DNA from: Anaerolineaceae bacterium UBA3924 | Lineage (GTDB): Bacteria > Chloroflexota > Anaerolineae > Anaerolineales > Anaerolineaceae | DNA: 54,327 nucleotides | Assembly (NCBI GenBank): GCA_002385985.1 | Contig: DGEO01000025.1 | Span: 13,478-67,804 of the forward strand | Direction: 5' to 3' | In this document: positions 17,909 through 26,457 of the stretch, piece after piece | Numbering within the stretch: position 1 is the stretch's first letter | Layout of the letters: each line of letters begins with the position of its first letter | Notes under the pieces: model-generated | Databases searched by the model: none | Told to the model about the DNA's origin: nothing | The model's input: the letters and a program-made list of their open reading frames with translations, nothing else | Program-made: the position numbers and the translations under genes

Positions 17909-19483
17909 CTAGCCGTCCCGCGTGGGAAGATAGGGCATCTCCGGGCCGTCCAGGTGCATCAGCTCTGCCAGGGCCGCCCGCATGGCGGTGCGGTCATCCC
18001 AGGGGTATTCCGTTTCCCCGAAGCACATCGACTGCTCGTGCCCCTTACCGCAGGCAATTACCAGGTCACCGGCGTTGGCCATGCGCACGGCCTGGCGAAT
18101 GGCCTCGCCCCGGTCATGCACACACAGATACGTCCGTCCGGGCACGGCGCCGGCGGATTCAGCAGCGCCGGCCATCTCGGCCAGGATGTCATCCAGCGAC
18201 TCGGTGCGCGGGTCCTCGGCGGTCAGAACGGTCACGTCGGCCAGCCGGGCGGATGTATCCGCCATCATGCGGCGCTTCTCGCGGTCGCGAAGGCCGGCAG
18301 ACCCGAAAACAGCGATCACCCTCCCCCGGGTCAGCTCGCGCGCAGTCTCCAGCGCATTCTTCAGCGCGTTGGGCGTGTGGGCAAAGTCGACGATGGCGGT
18401 GAACGGCTGGCCCAGGTCGATGCGCTCCATGCGGCCGGGCACGGCCTGAAGGTTCTCAATGCCCGCCCGGGCCTGCTCCAGCGATAACCCCAGGCCGAAA
18501 ACCGCCGCGGCGGCGGCCGCCAGACAGTTGGACACGTTGTACTTCCCGACCAGCGTGCTGCGCACCGGGACGCTGCCCTCACGGGTCACCAGGCGGAAGT
18601 AGGTTCCGTCCGGCTCGAAGCGTACATCCTCGGCCCACATATCAGTCTGTCCGGGCGTCAGGCCGTAGCTGACTTGATCCACCCCCGTCATCCCCGGCAG
18701 GTACTCGTAGGAGCCGTCATCCCGGTTGAGCACCGCCAGGCGTTTCGGTTTATGCGCCTTTTCCGCCGTGTGCTCCAGAGACTGGAACAGCTTCGCCTTG
18801 GCCGCCCGGTAGCCCTCATAGCCGCCGTGGTAGTCCAGATGCTCGTGGGTGATGTTGGTGACCACGGCAATATCAAACTCCACCCCAGTGACGCGCTCCT
18901 GCGCCAGGCCGTGCGAAGTGGCCTCGACGACCGCGTGGGTCAGCCCGGCTTCCACCATCTTCGCCAGGTAGCGCTGCAGGTCCGGGGCTTCGGGCGTGGT
19001 GACGTGGAACCCGGTGTCCAGCACCTGATCGCCGATGTAGGCGCTGACGGTGGAGACCATGCCCGCCGCCAGGCCCGCGCTGCGCAGGATCTGGTACAGC
19101 AGTGTAGAGGTGGTCGTCTTGCCGTCGGTGCCGGTGACGCCCACCACCGTCATCTTGCGGCCCGGGAAGTCATAGAACGCAGCGGAAAGGTGCGCCAGCG
19201 CCAGCCGGGAATCAATCACCTGCAGGTAGGGCACCGGCCAGTTCTGCTCCTCAGCCGGGAGCGTGCCGATCACCGCGGCCGCGCCGCGCTCAATGGCGGA
19301 CGGGATGTACTTATGCCCGTCCCGGCTGGTTCCGGTCAGGGCGATGAAGACACGGCCGGGCGTGACCTCCCGGGAGTCAAAGGCAATGCCGGTGATGGGT
19401 ACATCCGGGATTTCTTTCGGCGAGAGCACTTCTACCGGTATCCGGGAAAAAAGCGCTTTCAAGGACCTGGATTGATCGATCAT
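17909..19483 (-). CDS. murE: UDP-N-acetylmuramyl-tripeptide synthetase (MurE)
   Basis: 524 residues. Mur-ligase order: N-terminal UDP-binding domain (FDSREVTPGRVF at about 35-46), central ATPase (GTDGKTTT at 118-125, ATSHGL, NITHEHLDYHG) and C-terminal ligase domain (GSAGLRDREKRRMM). It adds the third amino acid to UDP-MurNAc-dipeptide in the cytoplasm. The specificity loop reads EDPRTE where meso-diaminopimelate enzymes have DNPR; the retained Arg favours diaminopimelate over lysine, but the two residues before Pro differ, so the substrate is not certain. No other mur gene is near; it follows the F0 genes on the same strand. Confidence 0.93.
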   Translation of the reverse strand: MIDQSRSLKALFSRIPVEVLSPKEIPDVPITGIAFDSREVTPGRVFIALTGTSRDGHKYIPSAIERGAAAVIGTLPAEEQNWPVPYLQVIDSRLALAHLSAAFYDFPGRKMTVVGVTGTDGKTTTSTLLYQILRSAGLAAGMVSTVSAYIGDQVLDTGFHVTTPEAPDLQRYLAKMVEAGLTHAVVEATSHGLAQERVTGVEFDIAVVTNITHEHLDYHGGYEGYRAAKAKLFQSLEHTAEKAHKPKRLAVLNRDDGSYEYLPGMTGVDQVSYGLTPGQTDMWAEDVRFEPDGTYFRLVTREGSVPVRSTLVGKYNVSNCLAAAAAAVFGLGLSLEQARAGIENLQAVPGRMERIDLGQPFTAIVDFAHTPNALKNALETARELTRGRVIAVFGSAGLRDREKRRMMADTSARLADVTVLTAEDPRTESLDDILAEMAGAAESAGAVPGRTYLCVHDRGEAIRQAVRMANAGDLVIACGKGHEQSMCFGETEYPWDDRTAMRAALAELMHLDGPEMPYLPTRDG

Positions 19484-19507
19484 GGTTACTTTTTACCTGT
19501 TGTGAAA

Positions 19508-19535
19508 GCACCCCCGTTCCCTGAGAAGGGGGTGC
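19508..19535 (-). terminator. Hairpin between atpF and murE
   Basis: Perfect 8-bp stem GCACCCCC / GGGGGTGC (19508-19515 with 19528-19535) with a 12-base loop. On the minus strand it is followed only by TTTCAC, so it would be a weak or partial terminator, letting some transcription into murE. Confidence 0.6.
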
Positions 19536-19593
19536 CTCAGGCAGTTCATTGTTGTCCGACGAAAAACGGGGAGACCAGTCCCCTCTACCAGCT

Positions 19594-20331
19594 CTAGACC
19601 AGAGACTCGCGCAGCTCCTGCAGGCGGTTGGCGATGGACGCGTCCACGATGTTGTCCCCGACCCGGATGATCAACCCGCCGATGATGGACGGGTCCACCC
19701 GGAAGGAAATATCGGACGGGCCGTCGCTGTCACGCTGCAGCTGCGCGCGGATGGCCTCCTGCTCTTCCTGGCTGAGCGGCAGCGCGCTGGTCACCTCAGC
19801 CGTCTGGCCGCGCATGGCGGTGCCGTTCAGCACGGTGACCCGGCCTTCCCGCACGCCGGAGAAGAACTCATCCAGAATCAAACGCTGGCGGCGTTCGTCG
19901 AGCGATTCACCGATCAGCTTTTCCGCGGCGGCCATCGCCAGCGAGACCACCTGCCCGCGAAGGTCCGTCAGGATCTTGCGGCGTTCGTCATCCAGATCGG
20001 CCAGCGCGTTCTCGCGGATCTCCACAGCTTCATCTTCAGCCGCCGCGCGGATCTCACGGGCCACTTCCTGCGCCCGCTGCTCGGCATCATGGATAATCTG
20101 CTGGGCGCGGCTCTGGGCTTCGCTGATGATGCGGTTGGCTTCGCGCTCGGCGTTGGCGCGGGCTTCCGCCGCCACACGCGCATCTTCCAGCCCCTGAGCA
20201 ATGGTGTTTCGGCGCTTCTCCAACAGCCCGAGGACGGGCTGGTACACCCAGGCACGCAGCACCACAAACAAAACCGCGAAGGCCAGCGCGTATTGGATCA
20301 GGAACCCTAGATTTAAACCAAGATTTTCCAA
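19594..20331 (-). CDS. atpF: ATP synthase F0 subunit b fused to the C-terminal domain of subunit delta
   Basis: 245 residues, against about 160 for a normal b. Residues 1-160 are b: one membrane helix (GFLIQYALAFAVLFVVL), then a long charged coiled coil (EKRRNTIAQGLEDARVAAEA onward). The last 70 or so residues match the C-terminal domain of delta (TAEVTSALPLSQEE, then VDPSIIGGLIIRVGD and DASIANRLQELRESL). The N-terminal six-helix delta domain that binds the alpha subunits is not there. Start is TTG 20331, with AAGGAG 6 bases upstream. It forms the peripheral stalk; how F1 is held without the delta N-domain, or whether a separate protein supplies it, is unknown. Confidence 0.9.
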   Translation of the reverse strand: MENLGLNLGFLIQYALAFAVLFVVLRAWVYQPVLGLLEKRRNTIAQGLEDARVAAEARANAEREANRIISEAQSRAQQIIHDAEQRAQEVAREIRAAAEDEAVEIRENALADLDDERRKILTDLRGQVVSLAMAAAEKLIGESLDERRQRLILDEFFSGVREGRVTVLNGTAMRGQTAEVTSALPLSQEEQEAIRAQLQRDSDGPSDISFRVDPSIIGGLIIRVGDNIVDASIANRLQELRESLV

Positions 20332-20359
20332 GTTCAGCTCCTTCCTGGACCGGTGGTAA

Positions 20360-20599
20360 CTAGAGCACGAAGAGCATTAAGAAGGCTACCACCAGGCAGT
20401 AGATCGCAATCGCTTCCGCGAAGGCCACGCCCAACATCATACTGGTCAACAGGGTACCGTAAGCATCCGGGTTGCGGGCCATGCCGGAGACCGCCCCCTG
20501 CACGCTCAGGCCAACGCCGACGCCAGCGCCCAGCGCGCCAATCATCGCCAACCCGGCGCCAATAAACTTTGCCGCTTCAATGAGACCCTGGGTTTCCAT
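20360..20599 (-). CDS. atpE: ATP synthase F0 subunit c
   Basis: 79 residues, two membrane helices joined by the polar loop ARNPD. The ion-binding carboxylate is Glu62 in helix 2 (AFAEAIAIYCLVVAF). The glycine-rich helix 1 has Val29 where sodium-binding c subunits have Gln (GVGVG against GVGQG), and Glu62 is followed by Ala rather than Ser, so a proton-driven ring is favoured. Lies between atpB and atpF; AGGAGG about 12 bases upstream of ATG. Confidence 0.97.
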   Translation of the reverse strand: METQGLIEAAKFIGAGLAMIGALGAGVGVGLSVQGAVSGMARNPDAYGTLLTSMMLGVAFAEAIAIYCLVVAFLMLFVL

Positions 20600-20664
20600 T
20601 TGTCTGAAATTCCTCCTGATAGTGCATTACTGAAACGATATCTCTAGGTGAAATGATTGCTGCG

Positions 20665-21624
20665 TCAGGCGTGGGCTTCTTCACCGTGTCCGGTGACGGC
20701 CTGGGACATGAACACCATGGTCAGCATGCCAAACACGAAGGCCTGGATCATACCGATGGCAAACTCCAGCAGCATAACGACGGAAGGCACAAACACCGGC
20801 ACCAGGAAAATCACCACCGCGGTGAGCACGGTGCCGGCGAAGATGTTACCGAACAACCGGAAAGAGTAAGACAAAATCAACGCGAACTGAGAGATCAGCT
20901 CCAGCAGGCCAACGGCGAAGTCGATCGCGCCGAAGAACGGCTTCTTGAAGAAGGTGGTGAAGTTGAAGAACTTGACCAGATACTTCCCCCCCAGCGCCTG
21001 GAAGCCGTATACCTGGGTGAAGATCACCGAGAGCAGCGCCAGCGCGACGGTGAAGTTGAGATCGGTTGCCAGACCGCGGAAGAAGGGCACCACCGTCCAC
21101 TCTCCGGGCTGGTTGATCACCGTCGGCAGGCCGAGCACCGTGGCGACCGCATGGCCGCCTTCTTCGGCGTGATGCAGCAGGCCGAAGGTCTCGAAAATGG
21201 GCGTCAGGCGCACAAGGTTGGCCACCAGAATATAGATCAGCAGGGTGGCAAACCAGGGGAAGATCCGGCGCGCCCACTTGGCGCCCGTGGTGGTCTCGGT
21301 CATGTTGTACAGAACCTCGACCAGCATCTCCATTCCCGGCACGATCACGCCTGACGGGACCATCTCCCCGCGCTCAATCGCCCGCTTGACCAGGTAGGCC
21401 AGCAGGATTACCACCAGCACCACCAGGATATTGGTGGTGGTTGTGTTCGAGAGGAATACCGGGCCGATAACGGGAAGGGTGACGGTGCCGCTCAACGGCT
21501 CAGGCGCCACCTGGATGTGCGGCATCACCGGGCTGACCAGGTTCACACCGATAACCATCAGGATGACGATGCCCAGCACGATCCAGCGATTTACGCCGAA
21601 GCGCCACCTACGAGTTGTTTCCAA
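20665..21624 (-). CDS. atpB: ATP synthase F0 subunit a
   Basis: 319 residues, multiple membrane helices. The essential channel arginine is Arg256 in SYSFRLFGNIFAG, followed by the conserved last helices. The start is TTG 21624 with AGGAGG 6 bases upstream; this puts the start inside the end of the preceding atpZ/I-like gene (17-base overlap), so the two are translationally coupled. It forms the proton half-channels against the c ring. Confidence 0.95.
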   Translation of the reverse strand: METTRRWRFGVNRWIVLGIVILMVIGVNLVSPVMPHIQVAPEPLSGTVTLPVIGPVFLSNTTTTNILVVLVVILLAYLVKRAIERGEMVPSGVIVPGMEMLVEVLYNMTETTTGAKWARRIFPWFATLLIYILVANLVRLTPIFETFGLLHHAEEGGHAVATVLGLPTVINQPGEWTVVPFFRGLATDLNFTVALALLSVIFTQVYGFQALGGKYLVKFFNFTTFFKKPFFGAIDFAVGLLELISQFALILSYSFRLFGNIFAGTVLTAVVIFLVPVFVPSVVMLLEFAIGMIQAFVFGMLTMVFMSQAVTGHGEEAHA

Positions 21625-21919
21625 TGCGATCCTCCTGAATACCAGCTTTACTCTGAGCTGTAGGTGTAATTTTCATTCTATGAATAGCCGCCCTGACCAC
21701 CAGGAACATAACACCCAGCGAGACAGGGATGCTCGCGATCAGAAAACTCAGCGTGTACAGAGGTTTGCTGTCGAACCTGGCATCCAACCATAGCCCCCCA
21801 AAAACTGCCGCCAGGATGATGACCAGCGTAAGGCAACCGACCTGACCTGCAACCGCCGCCAGGGTGAGATTCAAAACCTGCTGTTTCCGATCATTCTCTA
21901 AAGAACCTGGCGACTTCAT
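21608..21919 (-). CDS. AtpZ/AtpI family assembly protein
   Basis: 103 residues with two predicted membrane helices (LVIILAAVFGGLWLDARF and LIASIPVSLGVMFLVV) with the GGLWLD motif seen in AtpZ/AtpI proteins, encoded first in the F0 block as in many atp operons. The family helps assemble the c ring or import magnesium. The start codon lies 8 bases from a -10 box, which implies a leaderless transcript; no Shine-Dalgarno fits in that space. Confidence 0.85.
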   Translation of the reverse strand: MKSPGSLENDRKQQVLNLTLAAVAGQVGCLTLVIILAAVFGGLWLDARFDSKPLYTLSFLIASIPVSLGVMFLVVRAAIHRMKITPTAQSKAGIQEDRIGNNS

Positions 21920-21927
21920 ACCAGCAA

Positions 21928-21954
21928 ATTATATCATAGCGGTCGAGTTGTCAA
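21928..21954 (-). promoter_or_regulatory. Promoter of the F0 block, apparently leaderless
   Basis: On the minus strand: TTGACA (21949-21954), 15-bp spacer, TGaTATAAT extended -10 (hexamer 21928-21933), then 8 bases to ATG 21919. The -35 is directly after the nuoN stop codon. The short 15-bp spacing is compensated by the perfect extended -10. Confidence 0.78.
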
Positions 21955-23439
21955 TCAACGGAAGGTCAACAAACTCGAGGCAGCCTGCATGGAGAGGTTA
22001 TACCACGGCAGGAAGAGCACGCCAATCGCCACGATTCCGGCCGCGCTCAGCACCGCCGCGGTCTTCCAGGCAGCCGGGATGGCCAGCGGCGTCTCACCTT
22101 CGACCTCCTCCGCACGCTGGTAAACCACGCGCAGCACGGTGAGGTAGTAATACAGGCCCACCACCGCGTTCAGGATGCCAATAATGACCAGCCAGGTCAG
22201 CCCGGCCTGAATGCCGGAGGCGAACACCACCACCTTGCCGAAGAAGCCGGCAAAGGGCGGGATGCCGCCCAGCGAGAGCACTGCCACCGCCAGCGCCAGC
22301 GACAGGCCTGGCGCGCGCTGGTTCAGCCCGCGGTAGTCGGCGATCTGCTCGCTGCCGGTCAGGCGGCTTACCGCCGCCACTACGCCGAAGGCCGCCAGGT
22401 TGGTCGCCAGATAGGCCAGCAGGTAGTAGGTCGTGGCGGTGTAGGGCAGGCTCTCTCCGCCGGCGCCCGCGGCAGCCACGCCGATCAGCATATACCCCGC
22501 CTGCGCGATGGAGGAATAGGCCAGCAGGCGCTTGATATTCTTCTGCGCCAGCGCCAGGAAGTTGCCCACAACCATGCTGCCAATGGACAGCGCCGCAACC
22601 ACACCCGACCAGACCAGCGCCTGGTCGCTGAAGGCGGCGCTGAGCACCCGCATCAGCACCACAAACCCGGCCGCCTTGGACGCCGTCGAGAGGAACCCGG
22701 CCACTGCGGTAGGAGCGCCTTCATACACGTCCGGCGCCCAGAAGTGGAACGGCGCCGCCGACACTTTGAACCCAAACCCGACCAGCACCAGCAGCATCGC
22801 GCCGATGACAGCCGCCGGGTAAACCGCCGGCAGCCCGTTCTGGCCGGAGAACCCGGCCGCAATGTCGTAAATCTGTGTGGTTCCGGTGAAGCCGTACAGC
22901 AGGCTGAACCCGTACAGCATCACCGCCGAGGTCATCGCCCCGTACAGCAGGTACTTGAGGCCCGCCTCCACGGACTTCTGGTCGCGCAGGAGGAAGCCGG
23001 AAAGAATGTACAGCGGAATGGAAGTGGTTTCGATGGCCAGGTACAGCATCACAAGGTCGGCTGCCGAGGCCATCAGGCTCATCCCCAGGGTGCTGACCAG
23101 CATCAGAGCGTAGAACTCGCCCTGCGCGCTCAGCCGCTGGTTTTCTGAGACCATCAGCGCGGTGATCGCCGCGCCGGCCAGAAAGATCATCCGGAAGACA
23201 AAACTGGCCCCGTCCAGGCGCAGCATGCCGCCCCAGATCAAGGTCGGGGTTTCAGGCGGTTGGGCCATGAAAACGCTCAGCACGGCCACCAGCAGCAGGC
23301 CGCCGGCCGTCACCCAGCCCAGGTTGGCGCGCGCTTTTCTATCCCAGAAGAGATCCAGCACCAGTATGATTGCGGCCAGGGCCAGCAGCCCCAGCTCGGG
23401 CAGCACCGCCGTGAGCGGAGAAATATCCCCGTTGCCCAA
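21955..23439 (-). CDS. nuoN: NADH-quinone oxidoreductase subunit N
   Basis: 494 residues, antiporter-like membrane subunit with about 14 helices. The pumping lysine region (FKVSAAPFHFWAPDVYEGAPT) and helix-8 lysine (NIKRLLAYSSIAQAGYM) are present. The start is TTG 23439, directly after the stop of the second nuoM (TAG-TTG), with GGAGGTG 5 bases upstream; there is no nearby ATG. It is the last gene of the complex I membrane block. Confidence 0.95.
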   Translation of the reverse strand: MGNGDISPLTAVLPELGLLALAAIILVLDLFWDRKARANLGWVTAGGLLLVAVLSVFMAQPPETPTLIWGGMLRLDGASFVFRMIFLAGAAITALMVSENQRLSAQGEFYALMLVSTLGMSLMASAADLVMLYLAIETTSIPLYILSGFLLRDQKSVEAGLKYLLYGAMTSAVMLYGFSLLYGFTGTTQIYDIAAGFSGQNGLPAVYPAAVIGAMLLVLVGFGFKVSAAPFHFWAPDVYEGAPTAVAGFLSTASKAAGFVVLMRVLSAAFSDQALVWSGVVAALSIGSMVVGNFLALAQKNIKRLLAYSSIAQAGYMLIGVAAAGAGGESLPYTATTYYLLAYLATNLAAFGVVAAVSRLTGSEQIADYRGLNQRAPGLSLALAVAVLSLGGIPPFAGFFGKVVVFASGIQAGLTWLVIIGILNAVVGLYYYLTVLRVVYQRAEEVEGETPLAIPAAWKTAAVLSAAGIVAIGVLFLPWYNLSMQAASSLLTFR

Positions 23440-24903
23440 CTATGCACCTCCCACGACCTGCAGAATGGTTTGGACGCTGGTTTCCACCAGCGGAACGATC
23501 AGCGACGGGAACCAGCCGATGGCGATCATGATGACTGAGAACACTCCGATGGTGATCTTGTCACGCAGGGGAATATCCTCCACCGCCGCCAGCGCCGGCG
23601 GTACCTCACCGAAGAACACCCGCCGGACCACCAGGAATATGTACGCCGCGGTGATGATGATCCCCAGCACGGCGATCACCGCCACAATGGGCGCTGCCCG
23701 CCAGGCCCCCATGAAGATGGGAAACTCGGCGATAAAGCCGGAAAACCCCGGCATGCCCATCGAAACCAGACCGGCGACAACAAACCCCGCCGCCGCCCAG
23801 GGCATCTTTCGCATCAAGCCGCCCAGCTGGCCCATGTCGCGGGTGTGCGCCTGATCGTATACCATCCCGACGATGGCAAAGAACAGCGCTGTCATCGTGC
23901 CGTGCGAGAACATCTGCAGCCCGGCCCCGCGGATGCCGTCAGGCGTCAGCGTAGCCAGGCCGATCAGGACCAGGCCCATGTGCGACACCGACGAGAAGCC
24001 GATGACGTACTTGAAATCGGTCTGGATCATGGCGATAAAGGCCCCGTAGACCACGTTGACCGTCGCCAGCGCCAGAATGACCGGAGACCAGATCTGCGCC
24101 CCTTCGGGCATGAGCATGATCCCGGCCCGCAGCGCGGCGAACACACCCACCTTCATCTCCACCCCGGCCAGCAGCATGGAGATGGCGGTCGGTGCGGCGA
24201 CGTGACCGTCCGGCGCCCAGGAATGGAAGGGGAAGATGGCCCCCAGCACCGCGAAGCCGAAGAAGACAAACGGGAACCACAGCCGCTGGAATTCAGTGCT
24301 GAAGCCGGCTTCCTGCAGCTCCAGGAAGTTGAAGGTCCCGCCCTGTACATACAGCGCCAGCACGCCCACCAGGGCAACCAGCGAGCCGATGAACAGGTAC
24401 AGGGTGAGCTTCATGCCGCCGTAATTGCGCGTCTCCGGCGAGCCCCAGGTGACGATCATCAAATACTTGGGGAAAACCGCGATTTCAAAGAAGAAGAACA
24501 GCAAAAACAAATCCAGCGAGGCGAACACCCCGGCCACGCTGGCTGCCAGGAACATCATGAAGGAGAAAAACTCCCGCGGGCGGTCCTCCACCTTCCAGGA
24601 GACGATCACACCGGCGGACACCACCAGCCCGGTCAGAACCAGCATGGCCACCGCCAGGCCGTCGACGCCCAGGTGGTAAGCGATGCCCAGCTGCGGGAGC
24701 CAGGGGGCGTATTCGATGAACTGGTATCCTCCGGCCTGTTGATCGTAGCCCGCATACAGCGCCAGCGAGCACAGCAGCATCACCAGGCCGGCGCCCAGCG
24801 CCAGCCAGCGGATCAGATCGCGGCGCTCGCGGGGCAGCGCCAGTATCACCAGGCCGGCTGCCAGCGGGGTCAACACCAGGAGGCTGAGAAGCGGAAACGA
24901 CAT
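23440..24903 (-). CDS. nuoM: Second NuoM-like (ND4) subunit of complex I
   Basis: 487 residues, clearly homologous to but divergent from the neighbouring NuoM. Key proton-pathway residues are kept: Glu in FFFFEIAVFPKYLM, Lys in APTAISMLLAGVEMKVGVF, Lys in MIQTDFKYVIGFSSVSHMG. It starts with an AGAGG Shine-Dalgarno 9 bases after the first nuoM, in the order L-M-M-N. A second NuoM in series is known from so-called 2M complex I, proposed to add a proton channel; whether this protein is inserted in the same complex is inference. Confidence 0.9.
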   Translation of the reverse strand: MSFPLLSLLVLTPLAAGLVILALPRERRDLIRWLALGAGLVMLLCSLALYAGYDQQAGGYQFIEYAPWLPQLGIAYHLGVDGLAVAMLVLTGLVVSAGVIVSWKVEDRPREFFSFMMFLAASVAGVFASLDLFLLFFFFEIAVFPKYLMIVTWGSPETRNYGGMKLTLYLFIGSLVALVGVLALYVQGGTFNFLELQEAGFSTEFQRLWFPFVFFGFAVLGAIFPFHSWAPDGHVAAPTAISMLLAGVEMKVGVFAALRAGIMLMPEGAQIWSPVILALATVNVVYGAFIAMIQTDFKYVIGFSSVSHMGLVLIGLATLTPDGIRGAGLQMFSHGTMTALFFAIVGMVYDQAHTRDMGQLGGLMRKMPWAAAGFVVAGLVSMGMPGFSGFIAEFPIFMGAWRAAPIVAVIAVLGIIITAAYIFLVVRRVFFGEVPPALAAVEDIPLRDKITIGVFSVIMIAIGWFPSLIVPLVETSVQTILQVVGGA

Positions 24904-24912
24904 GTTAACCTC

Positions 24913-26445
24913 TTAGAACCAGGTCATAAAGGCGCGGTTGATCACATCCAGCAGCCAGGACGGCCAGATGCCGATCACCAGCATCAGCGCCATCAGCGGG
25001 GCGATGACCGCCATTTCGCGGATTTCCATGGCCGGAAGCTTTCCGACCCAACGCTCATTGAGCGGGCCGTGCAGCACCATGCGCAGCGCCTTGAGAATGT
25101 ACGCGCCGGTGAAGAACAGTCCGATCATGCTGACCGCGGTCGCCAGCGTGAACACCGGCCAGGACCCGAGCACAACCATGAACTCGGACACGAACCCGTT
25201 CAGCCCGGGCAGGCCCAGGGAAGCCATGGCGGTGAAGATCAGCACCGCGCCGTAGACCGGCAGGATGGCCCACAGCCCGCCGAACTGGCTCAGGTCACGG
25301 GTGTGCGCCCGGTCATACAGCACCCCGACCAGGAAGAACATCCCCGCCGCGCTCAGGCCGTGATTGAACATCTGCAGCACCGCGCCGTTCAGGGCCATAT
25401 TGGCCGCGTGCGAGTTCGCGCCGCCCGGCTCACCCAGCACCCAGGCAGCCGCGGACACGCCCAGCACCACGAAGCCCATGTGATTGACCGAGGAATACGC
25501 CACCAGCCGCTTGAAATCCGTCTGGCCGTAGGCTGACAGCGCGCCAAAGATGATCGCCGCGGCCGCCAGGAAGGCCAGCGCTCCGGCGTACTGGTGCGAT
25601 TCAGCCGGGAAGAGCGGCAGCACCAGCCGCAGGAAGCCGTAGGCCCCCAGCTTGAGCAGCACCCCGGCCAGGATCATCGAGCCGGCGGTCGGCGCTTCAG
25701 TATGCGCGTCGGGGAGCCAGGTGTGGAAGGGCCAGACCGGAACCTTGATGGCAAACGCGATCACAAACGCCCAGAAGGCGATGCTTTTGACCGTACTCAC
25801 CGGCAAATTGAGCGGCAGGTCCAGCTCGGTCACCGCCGGCCAGGCCTGCATTAACGCCGGGAGGTCGAATGTCCCGGTGACCACCCCCATCAGCTGGATG
25901 GCTAGCAGCAGCCCCAGCGAACCGGCCATGGTGTAGAGGATGAACTTGAGCGCGGCATACTGCCTGCGCTCCCCGCCCCACTGGGCGATCAGGAAGTACA
26001 TCGGTACCAGCCCCACTTCCCAGAAGACGAAGAACAGCAGCAGGTCCAGCGCCAGGAACACGCCCATCATGCCGGTTTCCAGCAGCAGGAAGAACACCAT
26101 GTAGGCCTTGACCCGCTCCTGGACGTTGAAGGAGGTCAGGATGGCCAGCGGGGTGAGCAGGGCGGTCAGCAGCACCATGGGCAGCGAAACCCCGTCCACA
26201 CCCAGGTGGTAGGAGGAGTGGATGGCCGGATACCAGCTGGCCTGCACCTCAAACTGGAACCCGGGAGCGGAGCGGTCAAACGCGGCCCAGGCGTAGATCG
26301 ACAGGATCAGCGGGATCAGGCTGGCCGCCAGCGCCGTCCAGCGGATCAGGTCGCGCCGGTCCGCCGGCAGGAACAGCACCAGCACCGCCGCGGCCGTCGG
26401 GATAAACAGGATCAAGGTCAGCAGATTATTGGCAATGAAATCCAT
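24913..26445 (-). CDS. nuoM: NADH-quinone oxidoreductase subunit M
   Basis: 510 residues, usual NuoM length. It has the canonical Glu helix (FVFWEVGLVPMYFLIAQWGG), helix-7 Lys (HTEAPTAGSMILAGVLLK) and helix-8 Lys (YGQTDFKRLVAYSSVNHMG). It is the middle antiporter-like proton pump of complex I. GGAGGG lies 4 bases upstream of the ATG. This copy is closer to standard NuoM than the one that follows it. Confidence 0.95.
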   Translation of the reverse strand: MDFIANNLLTLILFIPTAAAVLVLFLPADRRDLIRWTALAASLIPLILSIYAWAAFDRSAPGFQFEVQASWYPAIHSSYHLGVDGVSLPMVLLTALLTPLAILTSFNVQERVKAYMVFFLLLETGMMGVFLALDLLLFFVFWEVGLVPMYFLIAQWGGERRQYAALKFILYTMAGSLGLLLAIQLMGVVTGTFDLPALMQAWPAVTELDLPLNLPVSTVKSIAFWAFVIAFAIKVPVWPFHTWLPDAHTEAPTAGSMILAGVLLKLGAYGFLRLVLPLFPAESHQYAGALAFLAAAAIIFGALSAYGQTDFKRLVAYSSVNHMGFVVLGVSAAAWVLGEPGGANSHAANMALNGAVLQMFNHGLSAAGMFFLVGVLYDRAHTRDLSQFGGLWAILPVYGAVLIFTAMASLGLPGLNGFVSEFMVVLGSWPVFTLATAVSMIGLFFTGAYILKALRMVLHGPLNERWVGKLPAMEIREMAVIAPLMALMLVIGIWPSWLLDVINRAFMTWF

Positions 26446-26457
26446 TCATCCCTCCGC

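Noticed and set aside
20360..20599. Sodium-driven c ring
   Set aside because: Helix 1 has Val29 in place of the sodium-coordinating Gln, and Glu62 is followed by Ala rather than Ser.
23845..25536. 563-codon open frame on the + strand
   Set aside because: Antisense to the two nuoM genes; translation is a His/Gln/Arg-rich string typical of shadow frames over membrane proteins.
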